From positions 283,554 through 347,553 of the forward strand of contig VSDK01011470.1 of assembly GCA_009767595.1 (NCBI GenBank): a stretch of 64,000 nucleotides of DNA, read 5' to 3'. The notes under the pieces are model-generated. The model did no database searches, was not told the DNA's origin, and saw nothing but the letters and a program-made list of their open reading frames with translations. Below are positions 21,503 to 34,600 of this stretch, one piece after another. The DNA comes from Symbiodinium kawagutii (taxonomy: Eukaryota; Sar; Dinophyceae; Suessiales; Symbiodiniaceae). Position numbers and translations under genes: made by a program. How positions within the stretch are numbered: position 1 is the stretch's first letter; each line of letters begins with the position of its first letter.

Positions 21503-24093
21503 GTTGGGTTGGGCGCCATGCAAGCGCTGGTGACGGTCATGGATGGTCGGCTGAGATTTTTGTTTTGTGAATTTTTTGGTTGGGTTTCATGAGTTCATAA
21601 TGTTCATATGAGTTCCAAAGTTTTGAGTGGGGAAAGAATATGAAGGAATCAGATCTCGGAAGACTTGCATTGCTTTGGCTGGACCATGAACTTTCCAAAA
21701 ATGGAACGGACGCAATACAACCAGACCTTATCATGTTACGAAACTTGATGCCTGGCATTTGGAAGCCTGACCTCCGGAGCGGAAAATTTTCCGGCAGTTT
21801 GAGCACCAGTAAGGTACATGAGATACGAGGACAAGATCGGATACCAATTCATGTCGGACCAGGCCCAGCGCACGGGGGCTCACCCCGCTTTTGGTGGGGC
21901 CAGATGGCCCCACCAGTAGCTGGGTGTATCACCACCGGTGGTCCTGTTGTTTCGTGCCAAGACAACTGTCTTGGCATTTCAATAGTTTCCTTCATTTTAC
22001 TTCCGTATCTTCATCTTACTTCATTTCTCAGCAGCATAGCAGGCTGAGAGAAATGTTTCTGGAGATTGTGGAAGATGTGAAGGATTGCTATTTGGGCTTC
22101 ATTTTTCATCATTTGTCCAAGTCAAGTTACAGCAAAGGAGACACAACTAACTTGGGTTAGAACCCCTATGACTGGTAGTTAATTTCAGTTAAGGTACATA
22201 TCAAACCAACTAACCAAAGTGCTTCAGCTCAGCAGCCATCCATGCGCCCAGTCCTTCTCAGCTGCACGTGAAGCGCAGCGTGGAGTAGCCTGGACCAATC
22301 TGAAGAAGTCCTTCCGGCCACCCGTGAGGCCGCTGGGGATCCGCTGGGGAGCATCTGACTGAGCACCTGATCTTCCTGGGGTGTCCAGGTACGATAAAAT
22401 GGACATGTGACATGTTCGATTAGTATAGATTAATCTGATTTAGTAGATTATGTCATGTCTGACAAAATTGTCTGAAATATGCTAAAATGATCTAAAATGG
22501 ACACATGTGTAGATTTAGATAGATTAAGAATATTTTAGAAGTAATTACCACTACCAGCCACTTGTTCAACAAAAGTGGTGAACATGATGTCACTGCGCGG
22601 CTGTCATGGGTAGCTCACAACGGAAGAGGCGGTGTCAGGCACTCAAGAACATCAAAGCACAAACTCGTGAGGGAACAATTTGTCCTTTCTGAGTGGAGTG
22701 CGAATACATTTCATATAAATGCATGATGTTGGTCATACATGGTCATACAATGTCAATCACTGTCATGCATATACCTAGGAGCTACAGCTGTGAATCCACG
22801 TTGATTTGCTGCGCAAATCCCATATTTTCACACATGATACGAAGCTATGTCAATACAAAGATGAGAGATGTACTAATCAGGCACAGGGCAGACATATGCT
22901 ATGAAAAACCATCACGAATAAACCTTGATGATTCAGGATATGTGTAATTCCTATACATCTATTACATACCAAAATACATCTACCTACATACATACCCATG
23001 AATTACATGTGCCATCATAGCCATGGCTATTACAGTATATACCAAAATACATCTACCTACATATATAGCTACCTACATCCATACACCACATACCCATGAT
23101 GTGGGCACGCACACATAGCCATCATAGCCATCACGTCACCAAGCGCTGCGCCGCTGCGCCCTTGGTGCCAAGCGCCGTTCGCGCCAGGTCTGGGGAAGGG
23201 CCGGGGCCTTGGTCCCTGCGTGGGTTCCACCCCGCCTCACTCGTTCAGGTTGGTTCAGGTGGGTTAAGGTTGGTTCAGGTGGGTTGAGGATAGCTCATGA
23301 TTGGTTAGTTATTTGGATCCAACCATTTTAATCCATTTTATATGGTCGTAATAACCAACTGGGTTAGAATCAAAACCCGAGTTAATTACGTTTATAAGTG
23401 GCGCGACCCAAAGTCGTTTTGATATTTCCGTCATGAAGACCGCTGCAGCTACACATGGCTTTAGGGGAGTTCAGCAGAAGCAGTTCTTAGGTAAGGGATG
23501 CTCAGCGATACCCAGTTGTAGTCTCAAGTACTATGGTGAGTATACCTGTTGACATGTTGGAATGGAAAGCGTGTCAGGAATGACCTTGTATTCAGCGATG
23601 CTTCTAGCGATGCTTCTTGATGCCTCCAGCGATGCCCAAGAGCGCCCACAGTAGTCAGGTACCCATCCGTTGGCAGACCAAGCCACTTTGGCACTATCAA
23701 AAACATCAATTTTCATCAGAGTCCTATCTGTTATTATTCCTTCACAAAGACCGCCGCCTCTACATCACGCGTTCAAAAGTTTGGGATCAAGATTCACACA
23801 CAGGGTTTTGACTAGAACCCAACTGTGGTTGAGACATGGTTTGTGAGCTTTTGATGAATGCTTTGTGATGGTGAACGACGATTATGTAAACATGATATTC
23901 GGTAAACTATAATGGTGAATTCATGGTTGCGGACTAATTCATGTTTGTTCAACTGTTGATGACTGCTTAATTGCTGTTGATGTCATGCTTCCTGATCGAT
24001 GATGCTTGGAAACGGTCTCGCCATTATGTTTGGCAACTCATGGCGGGAAGGCTTCTGACTTCTGCTACTTCTGCTCCAATTCAGTGGGTAGCA

Positions 24094-24214
24094 ATATGGC
24101 TATGGGTCAATATGAACCAACAACCTAACGGGGATAATAACCAACAATTTTATAGGGGAAAAAATGGTTAATATTGGGGAACGAGGGGTACAGGGTTTGG
24201 ACCCACTGCCATAT
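24094..24214 (+). mobile_element. Palindromic short element, family 2
   Basis: ATATGGCTATGGGTCAATAT start and GGACCCACTGCCATAT end, with internal GGGGTACAGGGTTT. Size 121 bp, no ORF. Confidence 0.7.
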
Positions 24215-25572
24215 CTACTACATTATTTCACAATCATCGTACACCAAGCTTGAACGTGATCCATCATCTGGTTGCTGGTTCTAAACATTTTTGCCTTACT
24301 ATCAACAGTTGGTTGCTTGACGCATGTTTTTTCATAGGGGTGGTTCAATCACCACACAGTCATAGATGGCAATTTTCGATTCATGGTTACATTTGGTCAT
24401 AGAAAATCACCAACCATGACTGTACCAACTATGACTATCATCAGTCACAGGAAGAACTTCCGCGTAGCAAGCTGCAAACGCTAACATCGATGGGGTGATG
24501 GACCCCAGGTCCAGCCAAGTGAAGATCACTGCGCCTTGGCGGTCGACGACTGGACGTTTGTCAGCCGACGGTACCATAGCAATCTCAGGTGGAGATGAGG
24601 GGCCCCATGAAGCACCTGGTTGGATTTCATCCATAAAAAATGAATCAAATGGGGTCTCATCTACACAAAAAACCACATAAAAACAATGGTCATACCATGT
24701 CATAGCCACAGAATGGCGGTTTATAAAGAGACTACATGGACAACATGCTGTTCTTTTGTGATTGAATGCTATGGCCTTCAATAAGTACTTTACAGCCGAA
24801 ACACCAAGTGTAAAATCCCCTTCTTGTGAACAACATGACTTCGATCGGTTCTTAGCTGTGGACGCTGCGACCAGAAGTCCTTTGTCCTCTTCAGCTTGAG
24901 GCGGGGGGTCCATCTTTCACCCTTTGTTCCCATTCGGTAAAGATGACTGAGGCTTTGGGGTTGGCCAAGCCACAATCAGCCTGAAGCAAGGGTAACAGAT
25001 TGGCAACAGGACAGCCTTAGATTGCCCAACGCTCCCATTGCAACTGAGGTACCCAACATGTTTCAAGAACAAGGAGTCGTACAACGAGCTTTCCTCCACT
25101 ATGGATGCTGTGCTGCGGCCTCAGTAGTTTAAATGTAGCACTTCAAATTATAGCTCTTAACCGAAACAAATTTAAACACTTTTGCAGCTTTTGTGATGTG
25201 GCATGATGTGGTCGTCTTGCAGTTCTTGTTGGCATGTTTTGTTTCACAAGAATCAGGGACTTTTCCATCTCATTCCTCATGGCCAACTTAGCACACCATC
25301 ACGGACTGATGTCACGTGCCGTGACTGGATCCGTATTCTGCCAAGATCCGGGATCCAAATTGGCCCGAAAATCCAGAAGTTCAATGGCCACTCAGCAGCA
25401 ACGAGACTCGAGACTCGGATGGGAAGAAGGATGCCATGACAACCATCATCAACCATCACCATCATCAACCATGACCAACCACAAACCATCACATCCAGCA
25501 CCATCGTTAACATCATTAAGCCTGATTCTGATCGAAGCTGACACCCGCTGGAACACCACACCTGCGCGCTAG

Positions 25573-25679
25573 GCGCACCGACGCACTGCCACGTGGCCAG
25601 GCGTTTGTTGGCACTTTCTCGGGGCCTCGGACTGCCCATTCCCCGACCCTTCAGAGCGCCCTTCATTCCGGGCATCACG
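25573..25679 (+). CDS. Glucan synthase exon: pre-catalytic RRxL segment
   Basis: 35 codons between GCGCTAG and ACG|GTGCGC. It reads [20 protein letters not shown] then RAPFIPGIT. It corresponds to the family's E-x-RRI-SFF-x2-SL...P-x-P segment immediately before the PHY motif, and ends in phase 0 exactly where the next exon begins. Confidence 0.8.
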
Positions 25680-28600
25680 GTGCGCCAGGGCAGGAACTGA
25701 TGGCTAAGGGTGGTTCATGGTGGTGGTTAATTGGTGCTTGTTAGTCGTTCATTGGGGTTAAGCATGCATGGTTAATAGTTAGTTGGTGGTTAATTGGTGG
25801 TTCATACTTAGTGATGGTTAATGGTGGTCAATAGTTAACTGGTGGTTGATTGGTGGTAGATAATGATGATAGTGGCTGATCAATTAGTGGATACTAGCGG
25901 TACAGAATCAACAATGACAGGGTACGTCATTCATGAGCAGCAAGATCTTGTCTCCACTAGTATTAGGGATGGTTTGCTGATGAAGTAGTATTTTTCATAG
26001 GGATTGAAACCACCAACCAGATGACCATGAACTATCATGACAAGTGTTTGCTTGGACCGCCCCCTGTTGGTCCGCTTGAATCAGATTCCTGATCAAGCGG
26101 TTGCATGACTAATGTCCAGGACTGGGGTCACTGGTCGTTGTCTTAGTGAACAACAATAGGCAAAAGGCAAGGACCGGTCCATGGGATTCCCTGGACCAGT
26201 GACCCTAGGGTAAGGGATTCCATGGGATTCCCTAGGGTCCATGGGCAGTGATCGTTCATGGTTCCTGAGTTGACAGGTACTGATTCCCCACTATGGAGAG
26301 ACAATCCTCGAGAAGAAGGCGACCGCAGTCAGCAGTCGTGTCGGAGAGTTCGTTGATATCATCGTTGAAAGGCACATGGAAAGAGAGGAGTTTCAAACAC
26401 CCTGCAGATATCAAGGGTCAATCATTATTTTGCAAAGCCAACCCAAATGCTTCAAGTGGGGGTTGATTGAAAGGAAAAAATCTGGTTCCATGAAAAGTTA
26501 TTTTTTTCCTGTGCTTGAATTGGGGGGTACCCCAAACCCGGAAACAGTTGGCTTTTTCTAGCTTTTGTTAGCTTTGTAAAGCCTTCTGTAGCTATTTGTG
26601 TAGCTTGAAGCGGTTCGAGGTAACCCAGCTCAAACGTGGGATTGCTCATGATGCACATGCTGCAGTGTTGGGGCAGGCTTTGAGGGATGGAGAAGTTTAG
26701 GAATATTTAGGATCATTTAGGATCATTTAGGACAGTTTTGCTTACTTTGGTTTTCCGCAGGATTCCTTGCCCACTGAGTTTTTCCTGCCCAAGCGAAAGC
26801 AGCTATCCTTAGAGCAGCATGACCTGTGTTTCGAAGACATTACCATTCATCAGAGTCCATGATTGATGATTTCCATTGGTCATTGGTTGTTAGCATAGCA
26901 TTGCCATCCAATGTCAACCATTGGTAGCAACAAACCAACGATTGTTGCGGGGTTCCCAGTTCTGAGAAACCTCCACATGATAGCGACCCAAAGAAATCAC
27001 CAACCTGTCCATCACCACCTGTTTGCTTTGATCGGTCGACAGTCGTCCTTGGTCTGCCAGGATTCGCTCTTTGGTGGTCGAGACGACGTCGACATCGTCC
27101 GCCCCACAGCCGCCTGCAGCTGTTGCTGCAGTGTTGGAAGGGACGGTTGCATCGAACCACAACCCATGGGTCTATCATGGGTTCATCGCGATTAAATTCA
27201 TCACTGAACCATACTGGACCATGTTTTCATCACTGAATCATAGCTTGATGAATTTGGGAAGCACACGGGACCTATTTAGGAATCAAAACCCAAGAGCCAT
27301 CAAGGCCCCAGCATGCAGAACCTGTTTTGGGAAATCATAGAATCGGAAATGCAGTGGCACCAAAAGTCACGATTCAGATTGCCGGCATTTGCCAGCTTGT
27401 TCCCAAGACTGGCATTCCATTTGGGTATGTGCCAAAATAGTGGTACCCCCAAAACCAATGGTTTGCTAGTGAAATGATTTTTTTTGGTGGGTCATTGGTT
27501 GCCCTGTTTTGGCACCTAGCCATGGCTGATGGAATTGTGACTGCCTCGTTGCGACAGGTTCCGTTGATGGATTGGTTGAAAGCGCGGTACGAGGCCGTGG
27601 GTGGACCAGTGGCAGAGCTCTGATTTTTCGAGCTTGATGAGAACCCATATGGCTATGGGTCAACATTAATCAACCAATAATTGGGGGTAATAACCAGTAA
27701 CAATAGGGAAAACAATGGTTAATGATGGGGAACCAGGGGTACAGGGTTTTGACCCACAGCCATATCATGGTTCTACGTATCAGTAACACGTGGGTCATAA
27801 GCCGATCCAACATGATCCAACCAGAATTGCTGAATTAAATGTGAACATCTCAACATACATGCCTCTTCTGTGATCAAGTGTGGTATGTTCACAGCAGGGG
27901 TGCTGAATGTCTTTAAGAACAACTGTATGATTGGAACGTGGGTGTCCTTGATGTACATGATCAGCCAACAACAATCCAGTAGTTACTCAGTAGTTTGCAA
28001 GATTTGGTGTTTGGGAAGCAGCACTGCCTCACCAGCACTTTATGGATGGCCGTCCTGCCTCGACTTGGTTTTTCGTCATTTGCAATCGGGATACGAGTCG
28101 AACCTATGATCGGAATTATGATATCATCATGCAGTTGAGAAGTGTTTTTTTCATATTTTGAACACGGTTAAGACTGTTAAGACGCCCCCCAGACCAAGCA
28201 GAGGTTGTCCTTTCTATTGCGATGCGAAACTGTCATCAAATGGCTGGTACATGCTGGTACGACCGTCATTTTAGAACTAGATAGTAGAACACGCCATAAC
28301 ACGACCATCTTGGGTGCCTGGCAGTACCATTATGGAAATCTCCGTGCAGCTGGCCAGGACGAATGGCACAACTTTGATGCACGGCTGCAAGTCCGACACC
28401 CAGTGGGGTGGTTGGTATCTCAAGGCATCACAGCAGATCCAACGGGTTGGTAGCTGGGATTGTTTCACGGCTTCCACATAAGGATGGGAATCTAGACACT
28501 CAAGTCGTGCAAACAAGAGCATCATTCATCAGGGAAGAGCAAAATCACAAATTTTGACAGGACACTCGGCATGAAACAATCAGAGAATACAGCCATTCTC

Positions 28601-31600
28601 CTGGGTTGCCCTTGCCAGTTCTAGTGCCAGTTGGGATATCCAGCTCGAACATGGCCTGGTTCCAGGCAAAGAATATGGGTGGTCTACAAGCAGGCAGCAA
28701 CTGGGATGACTACACAGATGAACAATGGGAGCCTTGGCCCTCCAAAGAGTCACCTCTTTGGGACTGTGGTTCACCAGGCTATTGCAAGGGAATGATAAGA
28801 TTCGTGATATATTGTGATATATTGTGATAGTATGATTAGTATGCTTAGCATGTTGTATTTGCGGAGTAGTTGGTTCTAAGGATTAACATCGTTAGAAGAA
28901 TCATTGCCATAGTACAAGGGTCTGAGCCGCATCCATGGTCTGATTGCAAATAAAGACTGTTTCAAGATGAAGTCAGTGCGAGATGGCAGAGAGTAGATAT
29001 GGAGGTAAATGATGCTGCAAGGCGCATGCAGATGCCTGACTTGTGATCTTCATCACCCTTCACACGACCGGGCTTCATGCCTGGTGAGTTCCGGGCACCA
29101 GCATGACATGAAGTTTGCGACTGAGCTGGTTATGGCGATCTGAAATTCCATGTTTTGGCCTTCCCAATGCATCATTGAAGCTACGCTTTTGTCCCTTTGA
29201 GTGGAAGATGGAATACGAACAACGGCTGATACGGCTGATATGATGAATATATATATATATATAATGTGCAATTGGGTAGAACAAGAAAAAAGTCAGGGCA
29301 AACTGATATAACCGGTGGCTCCTTTGGTAAGCTCTTTCTCGATTTCTCCAAATGTCCGAGCTGCTCCCCCTGGGCGGCCGTGTCGGAATGGCTGAGGACA
29401 AGATTTGTGGATGGTCTTCGATGAGACTTCAGACACTCTTCCGTACCGTTGCCGGGATGATGCTGTACCATCCCGCCTTGCAATGCCACTACGACTCTGG
29501 ACTGCACGTGCTGCACCCTTTTTGGTAGATTTTGACGGCTTGATATTGGCGGTGCTTCACAAGATGCGATGACAAGATCTCACTCTGTAGTATCAATGCA
29601 ATTGTTTCAAAACTACACTTGTGATAAAGAACTTGTCGTCCTGCGAGTTGAACACATGTTTCCTATCTCACTTCACACCTGAATTGTACTTTCAGCAAAT
29701 CCCCGGGTTTGGGAATCATTAGATGTGTGACTTCCAATTCGTAGCAAAATGCAGTTTAAGGAAGTGCAGGGCGTTGGCAAGATTGCGGGGGAGAAAAAGC
29801 CTGCTCTGGCGGATGTTGCTCGGTGCAAGCTGAGAAGCCTTGCATTGTGCGGAAGCAGGACTTGGTATGACTTCATGGATGTCATGAAAATATTTGACTT
29901 GGATGTAATATGCGTGGCATGAATCGATGATAACGTATGTACTGTATGTCATATATGTTATTTATTGTTGTGCAATGTTTCTACGAATTTATACCTGCTG
30001 TTGATTCACTTACATCCAGGCTGCCTGGATTCATGAGATTCGAACTTGAGAAGTTGTGCATGGGGGGCAAGGATGTACATGACTTCCAGGGTATCTTCTT
30101 GTCAATACGTGACGGGCATGCTGATGCTGAATGCATGCAGATTTTTTCAGGAAAGGAGCCTGGAAGTGGAATCCCATTCTGTACCCCGATGTACCTAGTA
30201 CCCCTAAAAATCTTTAGAAGATATCCCTTATGGTCATGAGAAATGTGACACCGTGTGAAAAACGGTTGTTGCTTGATGAAGACTTCTGCAACGCCATGGT
30301 TTGTTGGATAGTGTAGCAAATTCATCTAGAATCGCAACATACGCTAACAATTCTACCATGGTAGAGTCGCAGCATTGGCGATCCTCATTACGTTGCCATC
30401 CTTGATATTCATTGGCTACATACGGCTACCTGCGGCTACCTACGGCTACCCATGGCAACTACCTACGGAGGTCCCTGTTCCTTTCCGGCCATCAGATCCT
30501 GTGATTCTGTTGGTCAGCTATGTTGGTCTCAGGTTTGGAGCCCCAACGATTGCTTCACCTGCATTGTTTCCATGCAGCAGTACGGCATCCCTGGTGCGGT
30601 GAACTACGACCATGTGAACAAGATGCTCCCAGTCTTGCAATGGCCAGGGTGCAGGGTAGAGTTCATCTATGCAGCGCCTTGTTTGGTGGTTTAGGCGGTA
30701 CCTTTGTTGTGGGCAACCCCATGCCTGATCTTGTTCAACTTGAGACATTGAAACTATCTATGGTTCGGTGATTGTGATGGGCCGAAGGGGATTCTGAAAT
30801 TTGCATAAATTTGCGATATCATGAAGATACCCTCTAATCAACCACCGTATAGCCTGACGGACTATTGTTCATGGCTTATGTGACTGCCACCCTCACCATG
30901 GTGAGGGTGTTTCTTAAAACGGAGGGGCTGTTTGTTTTGTTTCCGGCTCAGATTCAGTGCAGACTTGGACGATTTGGCCATATGTTGTTGGACTTTTTGG
31001 TGCGACTCTACCAACTCCGCTTTCCAAAGAGATTTGTCACTGAGAGACACTGTGTTCTCCGACTCCGACTGGTTCACTAATTCAGCTGGATGGATCCTGC
31101 AATGATGGTGCGACACTGATCACAAGGTGCTGCTCTTGATTAATTAACACACAAGTTTTGCTCGAGAATGATGCGGTGGTTCCCACGCCTTGCAGCAGCA
31201 GTGGTGCACCAAATGGAAGCCCGAGCCCGTGGCCAGCGGCCAGGTTCTCCAAGTTTGACAGCAGCCTGAAGGTGGCCTTCATTGACTTCAAGGAGAGGGA
31301 AACATGACATGTCAGGATGTTTCTGAAATGGCGAGCTGGGTCAATACTGAGCAACCAACTAATGGGGGATAACAACCAACAATCATAAGGCAAAATAATG
31401 ATTAGTGATGGGGAACGAGGGGTACAGGGTTTTGACTAGTTACTAGTTATGTAATTACTATAACTATGGTTGTTAATGGTGTCTACTGGTTCATAGTTAT
31501 TAACAAATGGGTCTTTCTCAAAATGGAGGTACCCCCCGTGTCATCCAACATTAGCCATTTATAGGTAATAAACCGACAATTTTTTGGGTCTCGTGTGGCT

Positions 31601-34600
31601 AGAAGTAGTGGGCTAATACTGACCAGACATGACCAGACTGGGAAGACATCGGAAGACCTGAAATGGATTGAAATAGTCAAAATCGGCATTTCCAGGATAG
31701 GCACAGACTCAATTTCAGCTTTCACTTGTGAATGATTTTGGTTTCTGAGCTTGGCATCGTTTCTGGGAGGTTGGCGGTTGTTATACTACATTATTAACCA
31801 ATTGTCAATAAGTTCATTGGCAATCGATGCGAACCACCATTAGACATGGTTGTTGACTGATTGTCAACAACCCATTTTCCCTATCAATAACTACTTCATC
31901 AAGCAGCAACTTAACCAACCATGCCAACTGTTGAAATTTCAAAGCATCATCAATCATGAAGCGCTAACCCTCAATGATTAATCAACAGTGTTTACCAGCC
32001 ATTACTCATTAATTCTCGAACAACCAACAAAGCCACCAACCATTCTTTTCAAGCACTAGACACTGCATAAAGCCAAGGCACCAGCCATTGTCACCAACAA
32101 GCATTAAACAGCATTAAATCAGACTACTAATAAATCATCAGACTTAAGTAGAAAGTCTGGGCATTAAAGTCAAATTTCTGGAACGGATTTCCGGCCCAGG
32201 CGAAAAACGTCACGGGCACCGCGGACAACGTCCACGAGCATCAGAAGCGTCGCTTCTTCAGCTGCCTGGTGGATGGCCGCTGCCCTGAGGAGGCTGGTGG
32301 CAAAGGCAAGCGCCAGGCACGGACGGCGAGGGAGGAACCACGGACGGCTGGTTGGGAGCGATGAGCTTCGCTGCGAGCGGTGTCAGCAAGGTGTTCGTAT
32401 GGTGCTTTCTCAAGCCATAGGGGCCCCCCAAAATGGATGGTTTCTGGCTATAAGTGGTTAATATTGGATGATTTGGGGGGTCCCCTATTTGGAGAAACGC
32501 CCATATTATCCTTTTGAAGGAGTGAGCAGGAGCTACAAGCCGTTCACCAAATGGTTGAACTGAACTAATTGATAGTTGAAGATGGTTCTGCATTTGTAAG
32601 CAATCATTGACCATCAAAATCATTGTAAACCATTAATCAATCTACTCTTAGTCAATGGTGGACCATTAGCTAACCAATACCTGATGGCGCTCTATTGTCA
32701 GTTGACCATGTCATTGACCCCCACTAACGCCCATTAATAATGTCATTAATCATGTCATTAATTCATTAATCATGTCATTAATCATGTCATTAATCATGTC
32801 ATTAATCATGCCATTAATCATGTCATTAATAATGTCATTAATCATGTCATCAATCATGTCATCAATCATGTCATTAATCATGTCATCAATCATGTCATTA
32901 GTCATGAAACAATTATCATAAGTCATTAATCAATGTAAATCATCATTTTCCTCTATTCATAGCCATTATATGCCATGATTATCTTAACCATTCGGAATGA
33001 TTCGGACTGTGAGGTAAGGTACCTTTCTTTGTTGCTATGGGGAACGAGCGTTGGATTGTTCCAGCTTCGCCACCTGTCTGTTTTGATCAAATCAAAGCTG
33101 AGTAGATAAGCAGATGCGCTCATGTGCACCCATCGACGCATGTTTGGTGAGTGTAGGATAAGCTTAGGTACCAACTGTCCGGACAGGGTTTGCGAGGCCA
33201 AGTATCGCGTGGAGCTTCCAGGCTATCCCATTTTGGGAGATGGCAAAAGTGAAACTTGGCGATGATAGTGACAGACGTGACAGATTCCCATCGTTGACAA
33301 ACAACAGATCACATACCTTAAGTAAATGATTTTGGGTGGTACCTGGGACTACCTCTAAGGTGGGGCAGATCACATTAGCAGTTCACATTGAACATCATTG
33401 AACTCTTCTCGCAGACACATTGATTCGCATAGATTGCTGTTGGTGACGCCTTGACTTCATGCTGGAGCCACTTGGGTATTTCCAGCCACCAACAAACATT
33501 GTCAAAAATACATGGCTTTGGCAGGGAAACTGCATTTCAGGAAATAGAGCCCCAATATGCCGAAATGTCTCCTGCACGTCGCTTGGTGAGGACAATCAGA
33601 ACCACGCCATCATCTTTTTGCGCGGCATTTTCAGCCAGTGTATTGATGCAAATCAGGGTGGTTACTTTGAGCAGCTTCTTGTTGTGCAAGTTGGGGGGGC
33701 TGACCTCGCCCACGGGAACTCAATGTGGTTTGCTGCCAGGGTCAAGCCAGGGTCAGTTAGTGAACTTCCATGAACCCAAGTTGATTGGATTTGAGAGTCT
33801 CAAAGTAGTGAAGATATCACACAAGAATGGTAGCCCCAATGCGCCCTGAAGCAATTTAGCAACGACGTTTGTTGATCGGTCCAGAGGCGCCCAGAGCTAC
33901 CCGGCCTATTTCTACAATATTTGATATTTCGGTTTGTCCACAAATGGTGCTACCTACTGACCAATGGCCAATGGTTTATTTCTAGAAGTGATTAAGATTG
34001 GATGATTTGGGGGTATAGTTATTTTGAGAAACCACCATATTGCCTTTGATAGTCTTGCGTGTTGCAAATCAAGATCTCTGAACACTGCCCCAGTGCCTCT
34101 GGAACGTTGACTGAAGCTTTGAACTTTGTAGATGCTGAATTTAGATGAAGTTAGAACTACCCCCCTCACGTATCTATATATGATATGATGCATGAACATC
34201 CACACCAATAGACGTCATGTATGTACCACGTATGTTGTTCATATTTACAAATTCCACACTTGTCAAGGTGTAGGGTGCACTTACCGTATGATGGGAGAGA
34301 TGAACATTTCCAATAGATCGATCCTAAGAGTGTGTTGTTCCATCAAGAGCTCACCTTACCCACCTTACCCAGGACAAGTAACCACCGGATTAAGCACCTG
34401 TTTCACAAGCAATTCACCAGGGTTTCCATCCCCAACTACTACTGTAACCACCAGGTTAACCAGCTAATCATACCGTGTTTCATCAGCTGGTTACATCCCA
34501 GGTTAGCTTGTTAGCACCAGCAATTCGCCAGGCTTTCCATCCCGGTTTAACCACCTGTTTCACCAGGTTGAACCACCTGTTTCACCAGGTTGAACCACCT

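Larger units (their letters stand above)
16317..25572. other. Exon-like blocks, strand unresolved
   Basis: GC-rich blocks flanked by splice-like dinucleotides occur at about 16899-16978, 17105-17220, 17584-17674, 17783-17981, 18225-18352, 18723-18851, 19095-19177, 19235-19325, 19592-19654, 19756-19820, 20130-20200, 20383-20468, 20600-20725, 21421-21541, 21845-21919, 22268-22375, 22619-22641, 23135-23200, 24509-24570 and 25028-25125. On the minus strand a long chain of phase-agreeing joins can be drawn ending in a stop at 16899-16901. On the plus strand several blocks also read well (e.g. REMAREFPLVWDRVLES at 21421, with AG acceptor CACCGCAG). Because the following gene is certainly plus, plus-strand N-terminal exons of that gene are likely here. 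I cannot decide without transcripts. Confidence 0.5.

Noticed and set aside
24407-24913. Minus-strand 168-residue ORF
   Set aside because: The longest frame in this stretch and coding-like, but the plus strand also reads well at 24509-24570 and the next gene is plus. Left inside the unresolved region.
25277-25678. Minus-strand 133-residue ORF
   Set aside because: Antisense to the glucan synthase exon 25573-25679, which is fixed by family motifs.
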